Positions 25,755 to 33,502 of a stretch of DNA of 34,564 nucleotides are shown in pieces. The position numbers were made by a program, and so were the translations under genes. Numbering within the stretch: position 1 is the stretch's first letter; every line of letters starts with the position of its first letter. The stretch covers positions 1 through 34,564 of the forward strand of contig NZ_RPRY01000039.1 in assembly GCF_003949795.1 (NCBI RefSeq), written 5' to 3'. This DNA is from Streptomyces sp. WAC06614. Its GTDB lineage: Bacteria > Actinomycetota > Actinomycetes > Streptomycetales > Streptomycetaceae. A model generated the notes under the pieces. It did no database searches, was not told the DNA's origin, and was given only the letters and a program-made list of their open reading frames with translations.

Positions 25755-25826
25755 AGTGTCCCCGAGCAGGGAGCAGCCGTGCAAAACGGATGCACGGCAA
25801 CCAAAGGGCCGCGTGATCCGCATCAC
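25755..25826 (-). promoter_or_regulatory. Leaderless promoter of the second permease with overlapping dyads
   Basis: -10 GACACT (25760 to 25755), an 18-bp spacer and -35 TTGCAC (25784 to 25779), read on the minus strand. An inverted repeat, GCCGTGCA at 25776-25783 and TGCACGGC at 25791-25798, overlaps the -35. A second dyad, GTGAT-CCGC-ATCAC at 25813-25826, lies further upstream and loosely resembles a Crp or GntR site. bioY is divergent, so either dyad could act on it instead. Confidence 0.5.
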
Positions 25827-25980
25827 TCGGGACGTTCCGGCGCGGCCCGCCAAGCCGATCTTTGTTCATTCCCCACCAAGCGGGGGAGCCTTGCTTTGTG
25901 CTTGCGTGACGGTGGGAGCGGCCGGGCCGCGCGACTAACGTCCACGGTGTCCCGCCCACCCACCGTCCCTGGGAGCCCCG

Positions 25981-26574
25981 ATGAGCACCGCCTCCGCCCC
26001 GTCCGCCACCCTCCGGCCCGGCACCGTCCTCGCCGACCTGCTCCCCGCGAGCCGCGCCCGCGACATCGCCCTCGTGGTCAGCGGCGCCGCACTCACCGGC
26101 CTCGCCGCGCAGCTGTCGGTGCCGATCCCCGGCTCCCCGGTCCCGGTCACCGGCCAGACCTTCGCCGCGCTGCTGGTCGGCACCGCCCTCGGCGCCCGCC
26201 TCGGCTTCCTGTCCCTGGCGCTGTACGCGGTCGCCGGCGCGGCCGGCGTGCCGTGGTTCGCCGGCGGCACCTCCGGCGCGACCGGGGCCTCGTTCGGTTA
26301 CGTGCTGGGCATGCTGCTCGCGGCCACCGTCGTGGGCGCCCTGGCCCGGCGCGGCGCCGACCGCTCGGTGCTGCGCACCGCCGCGACCATGGTCCTGGGC
26401 TCGGCGATCATCTACGCCGTCGGCGTGCCGTACCTGATGGGGGCCACCGGCATGTCGCTGTCCGCGGCCCTGGCCGCCGGGCTCACGCCGTTCCTGATCG
26501 GTGACGCCGTCAAGGCCGCCCTCGCCATGGGCGCCCTGCCGGCCGCCTGGAAGCTGGCCGGCCGCCGCGGCTGA
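25981..26574 (+). CDS. bioY: Biotin transporter BioY (ECF S component)
   Basis: BioY binds and imports biotin, either alone or with the energy-coupling factor (EcfA, EcfT). The 197-residue protein has six predicted helices and the family core: ALTGLAAQLSVPIPGSPVPV, TGQTFAALLVGTALGARLG and LALYAVAGAAGVPWFAGG in the first half, and ATGASFGYVLGMLLAA and GLTPFLIGDAVKAALA later. GSPVPVTGQTF is especially diagnostic. ATG 25981 follows TGGGAG with about six bases between. No ecfA or ecfT genes are beside it. It is flanked by two amino acid permeases on the other strand and ends at a very strong hairpin. Confidence 0.95.
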   Translation: MSTASAPSATLRPGTVLADLLPASRARDIALVVSGAALTGLAAQLSVPIPGSPVPVTGQTFAALLVGTALGARLGFLSLALYAVAGAAGVPWFAGGTSGATGASFGYVLGMLLAATVVGALARRGADRSVLRTAATMVLGSAIIYAVGVPYLMGATGMSLSAALAAGLTPFLIGDAVKAALAMGALPAAWKLAGRRG

Positions 26575-26595
26575 CCCGCGTCCCGCCCGTACGCC

Positions 26596-26634
26596 GAAGA
26601 GCCCGGCCCGCCGTGACGGCGGGCCGGGCTCTTC
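26596..26634. terminator. Strong terminator after bioY
   Basis: A perfect 18-bp stem, 26596-26613 with 26617-26634, has a three-base loop (TGA). It probably also serves as a backstop for the convergent permease transcript. Confidence 0.9.
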
Positions 26635-26639
26635 GCTGT

Positions 26640-26665
26640 GCCGAAACGTGCTGAAACGTTTCGGC
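26640..26665. repeat. Inverted repeat containing GAAACGTTTC
   Basis: GCCGAAACGT at 26640-26649 pairs with ACGTTTCGGC at 26656-26665. Inside it, GAAACGTTTC at 26653-26662 is a perfect palindrome of LacI-operator type. A 12-bp direct repeat, CGGCGGGGCCTC, follows at 26662-26673 and 26690-26701. The location, between two convergent 3' ends, favours an extra terminator over an operator. Confidence 0.5.
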
Positions 26666-26699
26666 GGGGCCTCGTGGGGGAGCCTCGTCCGGCGGGGCC

Positions 26700-28136
26700 T
26701 CAGCCCTTCAGCGCCGCGCGCTTGCGGCGGAAGTCCAGGACCACGCCGACGGCGACGACCACGAGCGCGACCACGGTGGACAGGGTGACCACCTCGCGGT
26801 TGGCGTCGTCCACGAACATGTAGCCGATCACGAACATGATCAGGCCGGCGGTGGCCCAGGTCAGCCACGGGAAGAACCACATCTTCACGGTCAGCTTCTC
26901 CGGGGCCTCGCGGAGCAGGATCCCGCGCATCTTCAGCTGGGTGAAGCAGATCACCAGCCACACGAAGAGCGCGATGGCGCCGGAGGAGTTCAGCAGGAAG
27001 TTGAAGACCGTGTCCTTGAAGGCGTAGTTGAAGTAGACGGCGATGAAGCCGAAGACCGTGGAGCCCAGGATCGCGGCCACCGGCACGCCCTTGGAGTTGA
27101 CCTTGGCGAACGCCTTGGGGGCGTCGCCGCGCTCACCGAGCGAGAAGGCCATGCGGGAGGCGGTGTACAGGCCCGAGTTCAGGCAGGACAGCACGGCGGT
27201 CAGGACGATGACCTCCATGATCGTGCCGGCGTGCCCGATGCCGATCGAGTCCAGGGCGGCGACGTACGAGCCCTTCTCGGTGATCGACTTGTCGTTCCAC
27301 GGGAGCAGGGTCAGCACGATGAAGATCGAGCCCAGGTAGAAGACGCCGATCCGCCAGATGACGGAGTTGGTCGCCTGGGTGACGGCCTTGCGCGGGTTCT
27401 CGGACTCGCCGGCCGCCAGGGTGACGATCTCGGAGCCCATGAAGGAGAAGACGACCATCAGCACACCGGTCAGGACGGCGCCGTACCCGTTGGGGAAGAA
27501 GCCGCCGGTGTCGGTGAGGTGCGCGAAGCCCGCGCCCGGGTTGTCCGAGCCCGGCAGCACGCCGAAGACGGCGAGCATGCCGATCACCACGAACGCGCCG
27601 ATGGCGACGACCTTGATGCCGGCGAACCAGAACTCGAACTCGCCGTACGAGGCGACCGAGCCGAGGTTGGTGGCGGTCAGGACGGCCATCACGATCAGGG
27701 CCCAGGCCCACTGCGGGACGGCCGGGATCCAGCCCTCCAGGATGGCGGCGCCGGCGGTGGCCTCCACGGCCAGCACGACGACCCAGAAGAACCAGTAGAG
27801 CCAGCCGATGGAGAAGCCGGCCCAGCGGCCCAGCGCGCGGTCGGCGTAGGCGGAGAAGGAGCCCGAGTTCGGGCTCGCGGCCGCCATCTCGCCGAGCATC
27901 CGCATCACGAAGACGACCATGGCGCCGACGAGGGCGTAGGAGATCAGGATGGCGGGGCCGGCCTTGGCGATGCCGCCGCCGGAGCCGACGAACAGGCCGG
28001 CGCCGATGACACCGCCGATGGCGATCATGGAAAGGTGGCGGTTCTTGAGACCGGCCTTCAGACCGTCGGAAGACTCAGGGCTGCCGGGTTCTCCGGCCGG
28101 GCCGCCTGCCTTCTGAAGGGTCGTCGTGGAGCTCAT
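26700..28136 (-). CDS. Amino acid permease (APC superfamily), third of three
   Basis: The 478-residue protein has about 12 membrane helices. It starts with a 25-residue hydrophilic tail, then LKNRHLSMIAIGGVIGAGLF. Other marks are SFSAYADRALGRWAGF, EFEFWFAGIKVVAIG, GSEIVTLAAGESENP and NSGLYTASRMAFSLGERGDA. It resembles GabP/AnsP-type transporters, so gamma-aminobutyrate or a similar amino acid is possible, but that is a guess. ATG 28136 has AAGGA seven bases upstream. Codon use is slightly different from the other two (more Lys, Phe and Asn), and the sequence is more diverged. It converges with bioY and is divergent from rpiB across a 239-base region. Confidence 0.93.
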   Translation of the reverse strand: MSSTTTLQKAGGPAGEPGSPESSDGLKAGLKNRHLSMIAIGGVIGAGLFVGSGGGIAKAGPAILISYALVGAMVVFVMRMLGEMAAASPNSGSFSAYADRALGRWAGFSIGWLYWFFWVVVLAVEATAGAAILEGWIPAVPQWAWALIVMAVLTATNLGSVASYGEFEFWFAGIKVVAIGAFVVIGMLAVFGVLPGSDNPGAGFAHLTDTGGFFPNGYGAVLTGVLMVVFSFMGSEIVTLAAGESENPRKAVTQATNSVIWRIGVFYLGSIFIVLTLLPWNDKSITEKGSYVAALDSIGIGHAGTIMEVIVLTAVLSCLNSGLYTASRMAFSLGERGDAPKAFAKVNSKGVPVAAILGSTVFGFIAVYFNYAFKDTVFNFLLNSSGAIALFVWLVICFTQLKMRGILLREAPEKLTVKMWFFPWLTWATAGLIMFVIGYMFVDDANREVVTLSTVVALVVVAVGVVLDFRRKRAALKG

Positions 28137-28375
28137 GGACGCATCCTTAGGTTCTCGGGTTGCGAGCTCCGGAAGTAAAACCCGCGTTAACGCCGGACGG
28201 AAGACCTGAATCCGGATCGTTGCCGTAGTGCGAACGTCCGGGACGTAGGTCCCGGATCCGGCATCGCGCCCTGAACTGGGCACTTTGGGATTACTTGAGC
28301 TTCCGGGCGACCGTGGGAGTGACCTACGCGACACCCCGCGGCGGGTCGTCGGGCCCCTCGTGACACACTCGTGCC
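28137..28375. promoter_or_regulatory. Divergent permease/rpiB intergenic region with a dyad
   Basis: TCCGGGAC at 28237-28244 and GTCCCGGA at 28249-28256 form a perfect 8-bp inverted repeat around GTAG, roughly midway between the two starts. No strong -35/-10 pair is visible for either gene. rpiB has no Shine-Dalgarno sequence; CACACT ends six bases before its ATG, so a leaderless start is possible but weakly supported. Confidence 0.4.
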
Positions 28376-28864
<489 letters not shown>

Positions 28865-28896
28865 CGCCCGGTCGCGCCCGGTGAAGGCCGGCCACG

Positions 28897-28974
28897 CCCG
28901 GCAACGCCGGTACGCCCGGCCGCGCCGGTGACGCGCGGTCGCACCCGGCAACGCCGGTAACGCGCGGTCGCACC
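28897..28974. repeat. Degenerate direct repeats after rpiB
   Basis: CCCGGCAACGCCGGTA occurs at 28897-28912 and 28944-28959, and ACGCGCGGTCGCACC at 28931-28945 and 28960-28974. Further degenerate CGCCCGG/GCCGGT units continue from 28865. The area has no open frame I trust and looks like slippage-prone spacer DNA. Confidence 0.65.
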
Positions 28975-29023
28975 GCACCACCGGCCGCATCCGCACCACC
29001 CGCAGCGCCCCAGCAGCGCCCGC

Positions 29024-29055
29024 CGTGCCGCCGGACCGCCAGGTCCGGCGGCACG
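29024..29055 (+). terminator. Terminator-like hairpin before the glycosylase gene
   Basis: A perfect 14-bp stem, 29024-29037 with 29042-29055, has tetraloop GCCA. It lies 160 bases after rpiB and 38 bases before the next start, so it could end rpiB transcription or lie in the leader of the glycosylase mRNA. Confidence 0.6.
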
Positions 29056-29093
29056 CGCGTCGTCCTGCCGTTCCACCGCCGAGGAGACCCGCC

Positions 29094-29900
29094 GTGCCCG
29101 AAGGGCATACGATCCACCGCCTCGCCCAGGACCACACCGAGCGCTTCGCCGGCCGCCCGGTCCGGGTCAGCAGCCCGCAGGGCCGCTTCGCCGAGAGCGC
29201 GGCCCTGCTCGACGGCCGTGAGCTCGACGTCGCCGAGGCGCACGGCAAGCACCTCTTCCTGGGGCTGGGCGAGGACTGGGTCCACGTCCACCTCGGCCTG
29301 TTCGGCACGTACGGCTTCGGCCCGGCCCCCGCCCCGCCGGCCACCGCCACCGTCCGGCTGCGCCTGCTCAACGAGGACCACTGGGCCGATCTGCGCGGCC
29401 CGACCACCTGCGCGCTGATCACGGGCGCGGAGAAGAAGGCGATACACGACCGGCTCGGCCCCGACCCGCTGCGCCCCGACGACGACCCCGACCGGGCCTG
29501 GGCCAGGATCTCCCGCTCCCGCACCACCGTCGCGGCCCTGCTGATGGACCAGAAGATCGTCGCGGGCGTGGGCAACGTCTACCGCGCCGAGGTCCTCTTC
29601 CGGCACGGCATCGACCCGTACCGCCTCGGCAAGGACCTCCGCCGCGCCGAGTGGGACGCCCTGTGGCAGGACCTGGTCGTGCTGATGCGGGAGGGCGTCC
29701 GGCTCAACCGGATCGACACCGTCCGCCCCGAGCACACCCCCGAGGCCATGGGCCGCCCGCCGCGCGTGGACGACCACGGCGGCGAGGTGTACGTCTACCG
29801 CCGCGCCACCCTGCCCTGCCACATCTGCACGACCGAGATCCGCACCGCCGACCTCGCCGCCCGCAACCTCTTCTGGTGCCCGGGCTGCCAGACCCGCTGA
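29094..29900 (+). CDS. Fpg/Nei-family DNA glycosylase (Nei2-like)
   Basis: The enzyme excises oxidised bases and cuts the abasic site in base excision repair. The 268-residue product has the essential N-terminus Pro2-Glu3 (PEGHTIHRLAQDH), a conserved lysine in AHGKHLFLGL, and the helix-two-turn-helix motif KIVAGVGNVYRAEVLFRHGI. A C-terminal zinc finger follows, CHIC then CPGC (about residues 242-266). PEGHT rather than the Fpg-typical PELPE points to the Nei/endonuclease VIII side, like mycobacterial Nei2. GTG 29094 is fixed by the need for Pro at position 2 and by GAGGAG just upstream. It is not obviously in an operon; the next gene is convergent. Confidence 0.93.
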   Translation: MPEGHTIHRLAQDHTERFAGRPVRVSSPQGRFAESAALLDGRELDVAEAHGKHLFLGLGEDWVHVHLGLFGTYGFGPAPAPPATATVRLRLLNEDHWADLRGPTTCALITGAEKKAIHDRLGPDPLRPDDDPDRAWARISRSRTTVAALLMDQKIVAGVGNVYRAEVLFRHGIDPYRLGKDLRRAEWDALWQDLVVLMREGVRLNRIDTVRPEHTPEAMGRPPRVDDHGGEVYVYRRATLPCHICTTEIRTADLAARNLFWCPGCQTR

Positions 29901-29940
29901 CGTACGGCGCCGCCGGCCCGTGGGCGGTGGCCGCCCGGAC

Positions 29941-30046
29941 GGTGCCGGGTCGGCCTGTGGGCGGCGCCCGCCCGGAAGCCGTGCGGCAGCCGCGGTGCCG
30001 GGTCGTCCTCTGGGCGGCGCCCGCCTAGAAGCCGTGCGGCAGCCAA
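29941..30046. repeat. 53-bp tandem duplication spanning the 3' end of the acetyltransferase gene
   Basis: 29941-29993 and 29994-30046 are 53-bp direct repeats matching at 47 positions. The second unit carries the last codons (LPHGF) and TAG stop of the minus-strand acetyltransferase. The first unit carries the same codons, but the stop is replaced by CGG. A more degenerate partial unit is visible just before, at about 29919-29940. GGGCGGCGCCC within each unit can fold. Confidence 0.8.
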
Positions 30047-31260
30047 GGCGCCACGTCGGCCTGGAAGGCCCGGGAGACCTCGGTCAGGGCCCCCGGCCGC
30101 AGCTCGGTCACCGCGCCCGCCCCGGCCAGGGAGGCCAGCGTGGTCCCGCCCAGGTACGCCGCGCCCAGCTCCCGCACCGACAGGGCCACGTCGGCCGGCT
30201 CCCGGCTCGGCGCGCACGCGACCTCGCCCCGGCCGTCGGCGGTCAGCCGCCACCGTCCCTCGTTCCACGGGCAGAACGCGTCGCTCACCTCCAGGACCAC
30301 GTCCACCGCAGACCCGTAGGCCCGCGCCCGCAGGGCGCCCGGCAGGTCCACCAGGCGGACGTGCAGCGCGTCCTTGAGGGTCGGCCGGATCCGCCGCACA
30401 TCGCTGACCAGCCGCAGCAGCGGATCGTCCACCGGCCGCCCGGCCGCCCGTACGGTCGACACCAGGTCGGTGCCCAGGACGTAGCGCCACAGCGCCGCGT
30501 ACGCCGCCGGGTCCAGCGCGTCCAGGTCCCGCACCTCGACGCTGCCCACCGGGCAGGACCGTTCCCACTGCGGCCGGATCCGGTAGCGCGCGTACCCGCG
30601 CACCGCCCCGTCCGGCCCCTCCGCGAGCACGCACAGCAGGGGCGAGCGCCCCTCCCGCCCGTCCACCGGGTCCAGCAGCGCCTGCCGTTCCCAGCCCGGC
30701 TGCCGGGCGAGCATCCCGGGCCGGGCCGGCACCAGTTCGGCGTAGACCTTCTCGCACGCGGCCAGCGCCTGCTCCGGGTCCGCCAGGCGCAGCCGTACCG
30801 CGTCCGTCCCCGGCGGGACGTCCAGCCGGACCCGCGCGGTGTCCATCTCCACCGCCAGGCCGTACGTACCCACCCCGTAGCCGAAGCGTCCGTAGATCCC
30901 CGGCTCGGACGCCGTCAGCACGGCGAGCGGCTCGCCACCCGCCCGGATGTCGTCGAGTTGCCGCCGCATCAGCGAGGTCAGCACACCGCGGCGGCGGTGC
31001 GTCGGCGCGACGCCCACGCAGGTCACGCCCGCCGCCGGGACCAGCGAACCGCCCGGCACCGAGAGCCGGAAGCTGAAGGCGGCGGCGGAACCGGTGCAGG
31101 TCGGGCCGTCCCAGACGGCCAGCGAACGCTCCGGCTCGGTCAGCGCCCGCCACAGCGACCGCTCCGCGGGCAGGTCCGGCACACCCCCGAAGGCAAGCTC
31201 CAGATGGTCGTACCAGACATCCCACTCATCGGGTTGCAAAACGCGCATCTCATTCGCCAT
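30025..31260 (-). CDS. Eis-like GNAT N-acetyltransferase with SCP2 domain
   Basis: The 411-residue protein has the three-part Eis layout: an N-terminal GNAT domain with the acetyl-CoA loop VGVAPTHRRRGVLTSLM at about residues 82-98, a second degenerate GNAT domain, and an SCP2-like C-terminal domain. The tyrosine thought to act as general acid lies in IYGRFGYG (about residue 123). The chain ends with Phe, as in Mycobacterium tuberculosis Eis, where the C-terminal carboxylate is catalytic. Eis proteins acetylate amines, including aminoglycosides; the natural substrate here is unknown. ATG 31260 is preceded by AGGGA. The stop codon lies inside a 53-bp tandem duplication, and the exact end matters for activity. 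Confidence 0.9.
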   Translation of the reverse strand: MANEMRVLQPDEWDVWYDHLELAFGGVPDLPAERSLWRALTEPERSLAVWDGPTCTGSAAAFSFRLSVPGGSLVPAAGVTCVGVAPTHRRRGVLTSLMRRQLDDIRAGGEPLAVLTASEPGIYGRFGYGVGTYGLAVEMDTARVRLDVPPGTDAVRLRLADPEQALAACEKVYAELVPARPGMLARQPGWERQALLDPVDGREGRSPLLCVLAEGPDGAVRGYARYRIRPQWERSCPVGSVEVRDLDALDPAAYAALWRYVLGTDLVSTVRAAGRPVDDPLLRLVSDVRRIRPTLKDALHVRLVDLPGALRARAYGSAVDVVLEVSDAFCPWNEGRWRLTADGRGEVACAPSREPADVALSVRELGAAYLGGTTLASLAGAGAVTELRPGALTEVSRAFQADVAPWLPHGF

Positions 31261-31366
31261 GGGCCCATCCCTACCAGGACGTCCCGTTCCCGGTCGATCG
31301 GATTTCGTCCCCCGGGCAGGGGGTACCCCTGCGCACGCACAGCCAGGATGGATAGGGTCCCGAACG

Positions 31367-32509
31367 ATGGCCGGGACACGGACGGAGACCCTGACGGCCC
31401 GGATGCGCAAGAGATCGCTCCGGGCCCGCACCGCCCTGCGCAAATCCGCCGTGGACTACTTCCGCGGCGACGCCTCGGACTGGCTGGCCTTCGCCGGCCT
31501 GCTCCTGACCGTCCCCGCCATCACCTGCGGCACCCTGATGCTGCCGGTCTGGTTCTCGCCGTCCGCGCTGGTCCTGCCCATCGTCGCGGGCGGGCTGCTG
31601 CTGCGCCCGGCGAGCCTGCTCGCCCTGTACGCCACCTCGGCGGCCGCGCTGATCGTCGAGGCGCTCGTGCTCGGCCCGTACACCGAGGGCCCCGCCCGGG
31701 TCACCCCGGGCACCGTCCTGGTCGTCGCCGCCTGCGGGTTCTTCGGCCTGGTCATCGCCCAGTTCCGCAGCCGGGTCGGCGTGCCCTGGCGGCGCGGCGG
31801 CACCATGCTCTTCGACCTGCGCGAACGCATCCGGGTGCAGAGCAAGCTGCCCGCCCTGCCGCCCGGCTGGCACCGCGAGATGGCGCTGCGGCCGGCCGGC
31901 GGCCAGTCCTTCTCCGGCGACTTCGTGGTCGCCGCCCGCACCGGCGGAGGCCGCACCCTGGAGGTCGTCCTCACCGACGTCTCCGGCAAGGGCATGGACG
32001 CCGGCTCCCGCGCCCTGCTCCTGTCGGGCGCCTTCGGCGGCCTGCTCGGCTCCCTGCCGCCGCACGACTTCCTGCCCGCGGCCAACGGCTACCTGCTGCG
32101 CCAGGACTGGGACGAGGGCTTCGCCACCTCGGTCCACCTGGTCCTGGACCTGGAGACCGGCGACTACGAACTCCTCTCCGCCGGCCACCTCCCCGCCCTC
32201 CAGCTCTCGGCGGGCACCGGCCGCTGGCACGAGAAGTCCGGCGACGGCCCCCTCCTCGGCGTCTACGACGGCGCCACCTTCGAACCGACCCGCGGCAATC
32301 TCCGCCCCGGCGACGTCCTGATGCTCTTCACCGACGGCCTCGTCGAGACCGCCGACCGCGACATCAGCGAGGGCATCGACCGGCTGACGGGCGAGGCCGA
32401 CCGCTACGTCACGGCCGGCTGGGAGGGCGCGGCCTGGCACCTGATCGAAAAGGTCGCCAAGGACGTCAACGACGACCGCGCCCTGCTGCTGATCCGCCGG
32501 TCGGGCTGA
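31367..32509 (+). CDS. Membrane-bound PP2C/SpoIIE-type serine/threonine phosphatase
   Basis: The 380-residue protein has a basic N-terminus, three or four membrane helices at about residues 38-135 (DWLAFAGLLLTVPAITCG onward), a short linker, and a PP2C-type phosphatase domain from about 165 to 378. Metal-site motifs are present: QSFSGDF, LTDVSGKGMDAG, SAGHLPALQLS, FTDGLVET and a late NDDRALLL. These phosphatases typically act on anti-sigma-factor antagonists (STAS proteins). No GAF, PAS, HAMP or kinase domain is fused, and no STAS or anti-sigma gene is adjacent, so its partner is elsewhere. ATG 31367 precedes the basic MAGTRTETLTARMRKRSLRA segment; AGGG about nine bases upstream is a fair ribosome site. 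It is divergent from the Eis-like gene. Confidence 0.92.
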   Translation: MAGTRTETLTARMRKRSLRARTALRKSAVDYFRGDASDWLAFAGLLLTVPAITCGTLMLPVWFSPSALVLPIVAGGLLLRPASLLALYATSAAALIVEALVLGPYTEGPARVTPGTVLVVAACGFFGLVIAQFRSRVGVPWRRGGTMLFDLRERIRVQSKLPALPPGWHREMALRPAGGQSFSGDFVVAARTGGGRTLEVVLTDVSGKGMDAGSRALLLSGAFGGLLGSLPPHDFLPAANGYLLRQDWDEGFATSVHLVLDLETGDYELLSAGHLPALQLSAGTGRWHEKSGDGPLLGVYDGATFEPTRGNLRPGDVLMLFTDGLVETADRDISEGIDRLTGEADRYVTAGWEGAAWHLIEKVAKDVNDDRALLLIRRSG

Positions 32510-32595
32510 GCGCGCCCCCGGGTGAGGGGATGTCAGTGGCTGCTGGCACTCTCGTGGTGCACGAACACACCGCACTTCCATCCCTGGGGGGAAGA

Positions 32596-33384
32596 ATGAC
32601 CGTGACCCGCAAGCCTCGTACGGCCCTGCGCGCCGGCGTCGTCGTCGCCGCGCTGGCGGCCGGCGTCCTGGCGGCCCCGACGGCCGCCCTGGCCGTCGAG
32701 CCGGGCCACACGCAGGGTGCCGGCGAGGTCATGCGCAGCAAGAACGCCGTGCTGAAGCTCCAGGACGACGGCAACCTCGTGCTGGAGCACGTGTCCGGCG
32801 GCGTCCTGTGGGCCTCCGGCACCTACGGCAACCCCGGCGCGACCCTCGCCTTCCAGCAGGACGGCAACCTCGTCGTCTACAAGAAGGACGGCGGCGAGGG
32901 CAAGGGCGGGGCCGTCTGGTCCACCGGCACCTGGGGCAACCCCGGTTCCCGGCTCGACCTGCAGAGCGACGGCAACCTGGTGCTCTACCGCCAGGACGGC
33001 TCGCCCGCCTGGAACACCGCCACGTGGATGACCGGCACCACGCTGTACGCCGGCTGGCAGCTCGGCGCGGGCAACTGGACCTGGGCCGACAACGCCATCC
33101 TCGCGATGGAGCAGACGGGCAAGCTCACCATCCGCGACCGCGAGGTGCCCGGCATCCGCTTCGACACCAACACCTGGGGCCCGGGCGCGTACGCCCGGCT
33201 GCAGGCCGACGGCAACTTCGTGATCTACAAGAAGGACGGCGGCGAGGGCAAGGGCGGAGCCCTGTGGTCCACCGGCACCTGGAACCAGCCGGGCGCCCGC
33301 CTGGTCTTCGAGCGCAACGGCGACCTCGTCCTCTACAAGAAGGAAGTGGAAGAGGTGCTGTGGCGCAGCGGCACCGGCCGCTGA
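32596..33384 (+). CDS. Secreted two-module B-lectin (bulb-type mannose-binding) protein
   Basis: The 262-residue protein has a signal peptide cut after ALA (residue 33) and two bulb-type lectin modules. The mannose-binding pattern QxDxNxVxY is intact three times: QQDGNLVVY (residues 87-95), QSDGNLVLY and QADGNFVIY (203-211). QDDGNLVLE and ERNGDLVLY are altered copies. The segment YKKDGGEGKGGA followed by VWSTGTW or LWSTGTW recurs exactly 116 codons apart, showing internal duplication. Such proteins bind mannose-type sugars. Tandem-module members include the LlpA bacteriocins, but a role here is not shown. ATG 32596 follows GGGGGGAAGA. A second, longer lectin gene follows 118 bases later in the same orientation. 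Confidence 0.92.
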   Translation: MTVTRKPRTALRAGVVVAALAAGVLAAPTAALAVEPGHTQGAGEVMRSKNAVLKLQDDGNLVLEHVSGGVLWASGTYGNPGATLAFQQDGNLVVYKKDGGEGKGGAVWSTGTWGNPGSRLDLQSDGNLVLYRQDGSPAWNTATWMTGTTLYAGWQLGAGNWTWADNAILAMEQTGKLTIRDREVPGIRFDTNTWGPGAYARLQADGNFVIYKKDGGEGKGGALWSTGTWNQPGARLVFERNGDLVLYKKEVEEVLWRSGTGR

Positions 33385-33502
33385 CCGACCGCCTTCCGGC
33401 CAAGGGGCCGAAACCTTTTGTGATGTCGATATCCGCCGTGCCATCATCACGTCGGAATCGAACGTGTTCAACAGTGAGCACGCAAGCCTATGTGGGGGGT
33501 AA
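33385..33502 (+). promoter_or_regulatory. Spacer between the two lectin genes
   Basis: CGGCC-AAGG-GGCCG at 33397-33410, followed by AAACCTTTT, could be a weak terminator. TTGTGA at 33418-33423 and CATCAT at 33442-33447, with an 18-bp spacer, are a possible promoter. GTGATG/CATCAC arms flank this at 33420 and 33445, and GAACGTGTTC at 33460-33469 is a short palindrome. The second lectin therefore probably has its own promoter. Confidence 0.35.

Noticed and set aside
28865..29000. A CRISPR-like array
   Set aside because: Repeats are degenerate, overlap one another and have no regular unique spacers; no cas gene is present.
29920..32595. An upstream in-frame extension of the first lectin running through the phosphatase gene
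   Set aside because: It is in a different frame from the phosphatase and antisense to the Eis-like gene. The lectin signal peptide and ribosome site fix the start at 32596.
33460..33469. GAACGTGTTC as a possible SOS (LexA) box before the second lectin
   Set aside because: Actinobacterial LexA sites have four bases between GAAC and GTTC; here there are two.
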